A stretch of 64,000 bases of DNA from Planctomycetota bacterium (GTDB taxonomy: Bacteria > Planctomycetota > B15-G4 > SIAN01). The stretch is from positions 44,851 to 108,850 of the forward strand of contig SIAN01000008.1 in NCBI GenBank assembly GCA_009691715.1, written 5' to 3'. Both the position numbers and the translations under genes were made by a program. A model generated the notes under the pieces. It saw only the letters and a list, made by a program, of their open reading frames with translations, had not been told where the DNA came from and searched no databases. This document shows, piece after piece, positions 60,097 through 64,000 of the stretch (position 1 is its first letter; each line of letters begins with the position of its first letter).

Positions 60097-60873
60097 GTGC
60101 ACCCGACGATCGAGCTTGGCAACGGTGAGCACCTGGCCTGCGAGTGGGTGCTGCCGCGCGATGGGCAGCCGCTCGCGCTCTATCTGCACGGCCTCGGCTC
60201 GCACCGGAACGGGGAGAAGGCGGGCTATCTCGCGCGCGAGTTGACCGCGCGCGGATTCGGCTTCGCGAGGTTCGACTTCCGCGGCCATGGCGATTCGACC
60301 GGCCGTCTCGAAGAGCTCACGCTGTCGCGGCTCCTCGCCGATGTCGCTGCCGTCGTCGAGCACCTCGCGTCGGGCCGCGCGGGCCGCCCGCCGCGCTCGC
60401 TCCTGCTGATCGGCTCGTCGCTCGGCGGATTGGCCGCCGCGTGGCGATCGGTGCTGGCGCCGGAGCTGCCGCTTCCAATCGCCGGCCAAGTGCTGATCGC
60501 GCCGGCGTTTCGGATGGTCGAGCGGTATCTCGCGAAGATCGGCGCGGCGGGATGCGACCGTTGGGAGCACGAAGGGGCGTTCCGCTTCCGCGGTCCGTGG
60601 TTCGAGTTCGCGCTGTCGTGGGCGGCCGTGGTCGACGCCCGCGGGTATCCGCATGAGCAACTGCTGCGCAAGACGCGGGTGCCGACGCTGTTGCTGCACG
60701 GCGACGCCGACGACACCACGCCGCTGGCGGAGAGCGAGGCATTCGCGGCGGGCTGCTCGAATGCTCCTCGGCTGATTGTGCTGGCAGGCGGCGACCATCG
60801 GTTGACGTCGTTCAGGGAACAGCTGCGCGACGAGATCGTGCGGTTCGTCGAAAGGGACGCGCAATGCGCCTGA
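60097..60873 (+). CDS. Alpha/beta hydrolase
   Basis: 258 residues from the GTG at 60097. The fold is clear: Y-L-H-G-L-G-S-H-R at about 29-37 (oxyanion region), F-D-F-R-G-H-G-D-S, the nucleophile G-S-S-L-G-G at about 105-110, the acid in L-L-H-G-D-A-D-D-T-T, and His in G-G-D-H-R-L at about 231-236. It resembles small esterases/lipases or YqiA-like hydrolases; the substrate is unknown. The following peroxidase gene starts at an ATG 10 bases inside its 3' end, so it heads a tightly packed four-gene run. Confidence 0.82.
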   Translation: MHPTIELGNGEHLACEWVLPRDGQPLALYLHGLGSHRNGEKAGYLARELTARGFGFARFDFRGHGDSTGRLEELTLSRLLADVAAVVEHLASGRAGRPPRSLLLIGSSLGGLAAAWRSVLAPELPLPIAGQVLIAPAFRMVERYLAKIGAAGCDRWEHEGAFRFRGPWFEFALSWAAVVDARGYPHEQLLRKTRVPTLLLHGDADDTTPLAESEAFAAGCSNAPRLIVLAGGDHRLTSFREQLRDEIVRFVERDAQCA

Positions 60874-61958
60874 CGATTCTGCCGCTACTGCTCGTGTTTG
60901 GAGATGTGCCGCCGCTCCGCGACGCGCCGCCGCTGCCGAAGGACACGCTCGACGACGCGCAGCTTTCCGGCGTGAGCGCGCTCGGGCTGCCCGATCAGGT
61001 GCCAGGAGTCGAGTCGACGCCCGAGGCGCGGGCGCGGCTCGAGTTGGGGCGCAAGCTCTTCTTCGATCCGATCCTGTCGAAGGATCGCACAGTCAGCTGC
61101 GCGTCGTGCCACGACCCCGACAAGGCGTTCGCGACCAACGACGCGCGGCCGCTCGGCGTCGGCGGCGAACGCTGCGATCGCAATTCGCCGCCCATCTTCA
61201 ATCGCGCGTTCGGCGCGACGCAGTTCTGGGACGGCCGCGCCAGCACGTTGGAACAGCAAGTCCTGATGCCGATCGAGCATCCGCACGAAATGGCGTTGCC
61301 GCTGCCGGAGGCGCTCGCCCGATTCGCCGCCGACCCTGGCTACCGCGGGCTGTTCGCCGCGACCGGCGCGCCCGAGCCGACGAACGATGCGCTCGCGGCG
61401 GCGCTCGCCGAGTTCGTCCGGCGCCTCGTGGTTGGCGACTCCCCGATCGACCGCTTCCGCGCCGCCAAGGGCACGCTGACGCCGCAGGAACGGCGCGGGC
61501 TCTGGCTGTGGGAGAGCAAGGCCGGCTGCTGGAAATGCCACGCGGGTCCGAACTTCAGCGACGAGAAGTTCCACAACACCGGGATCGGTTCGAAGGACGG
61601 GGTGCCGGAGGCCGCGCGGTTCGCGGTCACCGGCGACGAGGCCGATCGCGGCGCGTGGAAGACGCCGACGCTGCGGATGGTCGCGAAGACGGCGCCCTAC
61701 ATGCACGATGGCAGCCTCGCGACGCTCGACGAGGTGGTGCGTTTCTACGCGCGCGGCGGCAACCCGAACGCGCAACTCGATGCGAAGGTGCAGCCGTTCG
61801 AAATCTCCGACGACGACGTGGCGGCGATGGTCGCGTTCATGGATGCACTGTCGCGCAGCGGGGATCCGCCACCACCCCCCGAAGAGACCGACGCGGAGGA
61901 GCAAGTCGTGCCGAACGCCGCACCCGCTGCGCCAGCGGTGAAGCGGAAGGCTCTGTGA
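60864..61958 (+). CDS. Di-haem cytochrome c peroxidase (MauG/CcpA family)
   Basis: 364 residues. A short hydrophobic leader (L-T-I-L-P-L-L-L-V-F-G-D-V) suggests export. Haem 1 is bound by C-A-S-C-H at 79-83 and haem 2 by C-W-K-C-H at about 222-226. Also seen are L-G-R-K-L-F-F-D-P-x-L-S near the N-terminus, N-R-A-F-G-A-T-Q-F-W-D-G-R-A, K-T-P-T-L-R and the ligand-bearing P-Y-M-H-D-G-S-L-A-T-L. Members reduce H2O2 or carry out MauG-like oxidations in the periplasm. The C-terminal 30 residues are Pro/Glu/Ala-rich. Its stop overlaps the GTG of the TrmO-TPR gene. Confidence 0.9.
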   Translation: MRLTILPLLLVFGDVPPLRDAPPLPKDTLDDAQLSGVSALGLPDQVPGVESTPEARARLELGRKLFFDPILSKDRTVSCASCHDPDKAFATNDARPLGVGGERCDRNSPPIFNRAFGATQFWDGRASTLEQQVLMPIEHPHEMALPLPEALARFAADPGYRGLFAATGAPEPTNDALAAALAEFVRRLVVGDSPIDRFRAAKGTLTPQERRGLWLWESKAGCWKCHAGPNFSDEKFHNTGIGSKDGVPEAARFAVTGDEADRGAWKTPTLRMVAKTAPYMHDGSLATLDEVVRFYARGGNPNAQLDAKVQPFEISDDDVAAMVAFMDALSRSGDPPPPPEETDAEEQVVPNAAPAAPAVKRKAL

Positions 61959-63676
61959 CTGATGAGTTGCCTTCCTGCACGATGCGCCCGATCGGCGTCG
62001 TCCGGTCGCCATTCCGCACCCACCTCGAAGCACCGCGCCAACCGCGCGTCGCGCCGATCGGCGAAGGGGTGATCGAACTGCGTCGTGGTCTGCAGAACCT
62101 GCTGCACGACCTGAAGGGCTTCAGCCACATCTGGGTGCTCTTCTGGTGCAACTTCAGCCGCGGCTGGAATGCGCAGGTGGTGCCGCCGCGCGACTCGAAG
62201 AAGCGCGGCGTGCTGGCGACGCGTTCGCCGCATCGCCCGAATCCGATCGGATTGTCGGCGGTGGAATTGCTCGAAGTGCGTGGGACGCGGCTGCGCGTAC
62301 GGGGACTCGACATGCTGGATGGCACGCCTGTTCTCGACCTCAAGCCGTACGTGCGTTACGCCGACGCGATCCCCGATGCCACCGATGGCTGGTTGGCGGA
62401 GCTTCCGGCCGAGTCGCGGCCGGACCATCGCGACTGGCGCTCGATCGCGCGGGTCGCGCTGCTCGCCTCGGCGATCGGGCTGTCCGGCTGTGATTCGGAA
62501 GCGCCAAGCGGCGCCCCTGAATCGGTGGGTGCGACCGAGCCCGATCCGTCCGGCTCGAGCGTGCTCGATGCGCCGCTCCTGCCGCCGAGCAAAGGCGACG
62601 GAGCGGCCGCGCTTCCGTGGTTCCAGCAGGCGATCGCGGCGCGTGGCGCGTGGCGCAGCCGTGACGCGTTCCGCGCGTTCGAGCGCGCGCTCGAGATCGA
62701 TCCGGCCCATCCCGGCGCGTTGATCGAGTTCGGCTTCCTGCTGCTCGAACCAGGCGGCGAACAGAACTATGGACGCGCCCTGCTGCAGTTTCGGCGTGCC
62801 CTGCTGGTCGAACCCGACCAGCTCCACGCCATCGTCGGCGAAGGTGTCGCACGAGCGGCGCTGAATGACGCGGGGCGCGCCGAGCCGCTGCTGCGTCGCG
62901 CCATCGCCGAATTGCCCGAAGCTGCCGTCGGTCGTCGCGCCTGGAGCGCGCTCGCGCTGGCCGATCTCGCGGTCATCGCCGGCCGCAACGACGAGGCGCT
63001 CGCGCTCTATGCGCAGGCGGCGGACCCGAAAGTGGCCGTGCTGCAGCGCTGTGGTGCGCTGGTCCACTCGGCCGACCTGCTGCTGCAACTCGACCGACCG
63101 ATGGAGGCGGAACCGCGACTGCGCCAGGCGCTCGCGATCGATCCGGAGAACGTGCGCGCGCACCACTTCCTGGCGCAACTGCTGGCGCGGCGCGACAGCA
63201 GCGAACGGCCGGACGCCACCGCGCGCGCCGAAGCGCAGAAGGAGGCGCGCATCCACGAACTGCTGCGCCAACTGCGCGACCATCTGTCGGCGCAGTACGT
63301 GCAGGATCGCGAGCGCCGCACGACGCTCTGGCGCGAGCTTTCGACCGTCTGGCCCGAGCATCGCCGGCTGCCCTACTCGCTGGCACGCGACCAACTCGAC
63401 TGCGGCGACTGGAACGGCGCGAAGTCGACCACCACCGAATTGCTTGCGCGTGACGGCGCCACGGCGGAGGCGTCGTGGCTGGCGGCGCGAGCGGAAGCGG
63501 GATGCGGAGACATCGCCGCCGCGAAACGTCATGCCGATGCGATGTCGCGCGCCGATCCGAACGTGCCGACCGCGGTGCTGCGGACGGTGCTCGAGGAGTG
63601 GCGGCGCGGCAACCCCGACACCGTCGACGCGGCCACCTTCGATCGAACGGTCCGTGAATGGTTGCTCGGTCGGTGA
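61955..63676 (+). CDS. TrmO (TsaA) domain fused in frame to a TPR lipoprotein
   Basis: 573 residues from the GTG at 61955 (GTGA overlap). Residues 10-150 are a TrmO/TsaA domain, the SAM-dependent tRNA t6A37 N-methyltransferase. They show P-I-G-V-V-R-S-P-F, the signature T-R-S-P-H-R-P-N-P-I-G-L-S at 89-101 and L-D-L-K-P-Y-V at 127-133. Directly after it, residues 165-179 look like a lipoprotein signal (V-A-L-L-A-S-A-I-G-L-S-G-C, Cys179). About 390 residues of TPR repeats follow. The two halves belong to different cell compartments. A TTG at 62391 could give a separate lipoprotein start; otherwise the fusion may reflect loss of a stop. It is followed by a CRTAC1 gene with GTGA overlap. Confidence 0.75.
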   Translation: MTDELPSCTMRPIGVVRSPFRTHLEAPRQPRVAPIGEGVIELRRGLQNLLHDLKGFSHIWVLFWCNFSRGWNAQVVPPRDSKKRGVLATRSPHRPNPIGLSAVELLEVRGTRLRVRGLDMLDGTPVLDLKPYVRYADAIPDATDGWLAELPAESRPDHRDWRSIARVALLASAIGLSGCDSEAPSGAPESVGATEPDPSGSSVLDAPLLPPSKGDGAAALPWFQQAIAARGAWRSRDAFRAFERALEIDPAHPGALIEFGFLLLEPGGEQNYGRALLQFRRALLVEPDQLHAIVGEGVARAALNDAGRAEPLLRRAIAELPEAAVGRRAWSALALADLAVIAGRNDEALALYAQAADPKVAVLQRCGALVHSADLLLQLDRPMEAEPRLRQALAIDPENVRAHHFLAQLLARRDSSERPDATARAEAQKEARIHELLRQLRDHLSAQYVQDRERRTTLWRELSTVWPEHRRLPYSLARDQLDCGDWNGAKSTTTELLARDGATAEASWLAARAEAGCGDIAAAKRHADAMSRADPNVPTAVLRTVLEEWRRGNPDTVDAATFDRTVREWLLGR

Positions 63677-64000
63677 AGCGGCTGCTGTTGGTGCTGCTCG
63701 CGATCCGCTGCGGAGACGAGTCGTCGTCGACGACGACTCCCACCGCGCCGCCGGCTCCGATTGCGGAGAGCGGTCGCTTCGCGTGGCGCGAGCAGGGCAC
63801 TGGCGTCGACTTCATCCACCGGAGCTGCGGCGCCGGCAGGAAGCTCCTGGTCGAGATCAACGCCGCGGGCGTCAGCCTGCTCGACTACGACGGCGACGGC
63901 GACATGGACCTGTTCTGCTGCCAGGGCGCACCGCTGCCCGGGTTCGACGCCACGGGAATCGACCTGCGTGACCGCCTCTATCGCAACGACGGTGGCTGGC
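63673..64000 (+). CDS. CRTAC1/ASPIC-family protein (5' part, truncated by window end)
   Basis: 109 codons are visible from the GTG at 63673, which overlaps the preceding TGA. A very short hydrophobic leader (L-L-L-V-L-L-A-I-R-C-G-D) may be a lipoprotein signal, though Arg before the Cys is atypical. A Ser/Thr/Pro linker follows, then the family start G-V-D-F-I-H-R-S-C-G and the first calcium loop D-Y-D-G-D-G-D-M-D-L. It is homologous in plan to the CRTAC1 protein at 43387. Pairing of a TPR lipoprotein with a CRTAC1 protein is common in Planctomycetota and related phyla. The rest of the gene is outside the window. Confidence 0.8.
   Translation, partial: MKRLLLVLLAIRCGDESSSTTTPTAPPAPIAESGRFAWREQGTGVDFIHRSCGAGRKLLVEINAAGVSLLDYDGDGDMDLFCCQGAPLPGFDATGIDLRDRLYRNDGGW

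Noticed and set aside
1..64000. tRNA or rRNA genes
   Set aside because: Each gap was read for cloverleaf-like T-loop sequences and rRNA signatures, and nothing convincing was seen. A covariance-model search would be decisive.

Overview
The window is high-GC bacterial DNA packed with genes on both strands. It most resembles a member of the Planctomycetota. The reasons are secreted FG-GAP/VCBS and CRTAC1 (ASPIC/UnbV) proteins, a sigma factor continuing into a membrane-anchored carboxypeptidase-regulatory-like tail, many lipoproteins and a porin (so a Gram-negative envelope), and two molybdenum hydroxylase loci. This assignment rests on gene content only. No rRNA, tRNA or CRISPR array was found.

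Layout. 1-7864: a secreted TPR/HEAT protein at the left edge, then a co-directional run of 3-hydroxyacyl-CoA dehydrogenase, NCS2-type permease, large MscS-type channel and CorA. 7919-13140 (minus strand): a frameshifted carboxypeptidase-like anchor protein, TerC, a lipoprotein and a phosphate-selective-type porin. 13235-18329 (plus): MFS exporter, hotdog thioesterase, two tandem purE paralogues and an FG-GAP protein cut short by an in-frame stop. 18429-27762: a broken membrane-tethered sigma factor, VF530 protein, M1 aminopeptidase, a toxin-antitoxin remnant, GIY-YIG protein, EamA transporter and phosphodiesterase lipoprotein. 27954-33801: a Tat-exported molybdenum hydroxylase (2Fe-2S, Mo and FAD subunits) interrupted by a 160 bp inverted-repeat element, then a small Cys-rich protein, a DUF1326-like protein and a lipoprotein. 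33948-39175: Rieske oxygenase, NYN protein, ATP-grasp enzyme, two genes with in-frame stops around an intact DinB gene, and a secreted methyltransferase with a collagen-like stalk. 39274-43258: a cytoplasmic 4-hydroxybenzoyl-CoA-reductase-like enzyme. 43387-47963: CRTAC1, two acyltransferase-like proteins and a six-hairpin glycosidase-like protein. 48000-53170: FixJ-type regulator, PaaZ/BoxD-like aldehyde dehydrogenase and a secreted subtilase. 53556-55012: a decayed surface protein. 55018-57958: adenosylhomocysteinase with an ArsR-methyltransferase fusion. 58042-64000: S9 peptidase, alpha/beta hydrolase, di-haem peroxidase, a TrmO-TPR lipoprotein fusion and a partial CRTAC1 protein.

How it fits together. 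The HCR-like enzyme, the PaaZ/BoxD-like dehydrogenase and the 3-hydroxyacyl-CoA dehydrogenase suggest CoA-dependent aromatic or acyl catabolism, though they are not in one operon. The ahcY/ArsR-MT pair serves the methyl cycle. Two themes stand out. The first is a high density of broken genes: frameshifts, nonsense codons of all three types, and an 8 bp duplication. The second is short tandem duplications that multiply start codons (16 bp units at 23801, 14 bp units at 55511). The most novel-looking items are the tethered sigma factor, a C-terminal domain shared by unrelated secreted proteins, the TrmO-lipoprotein fusion and the start-codon repeats.
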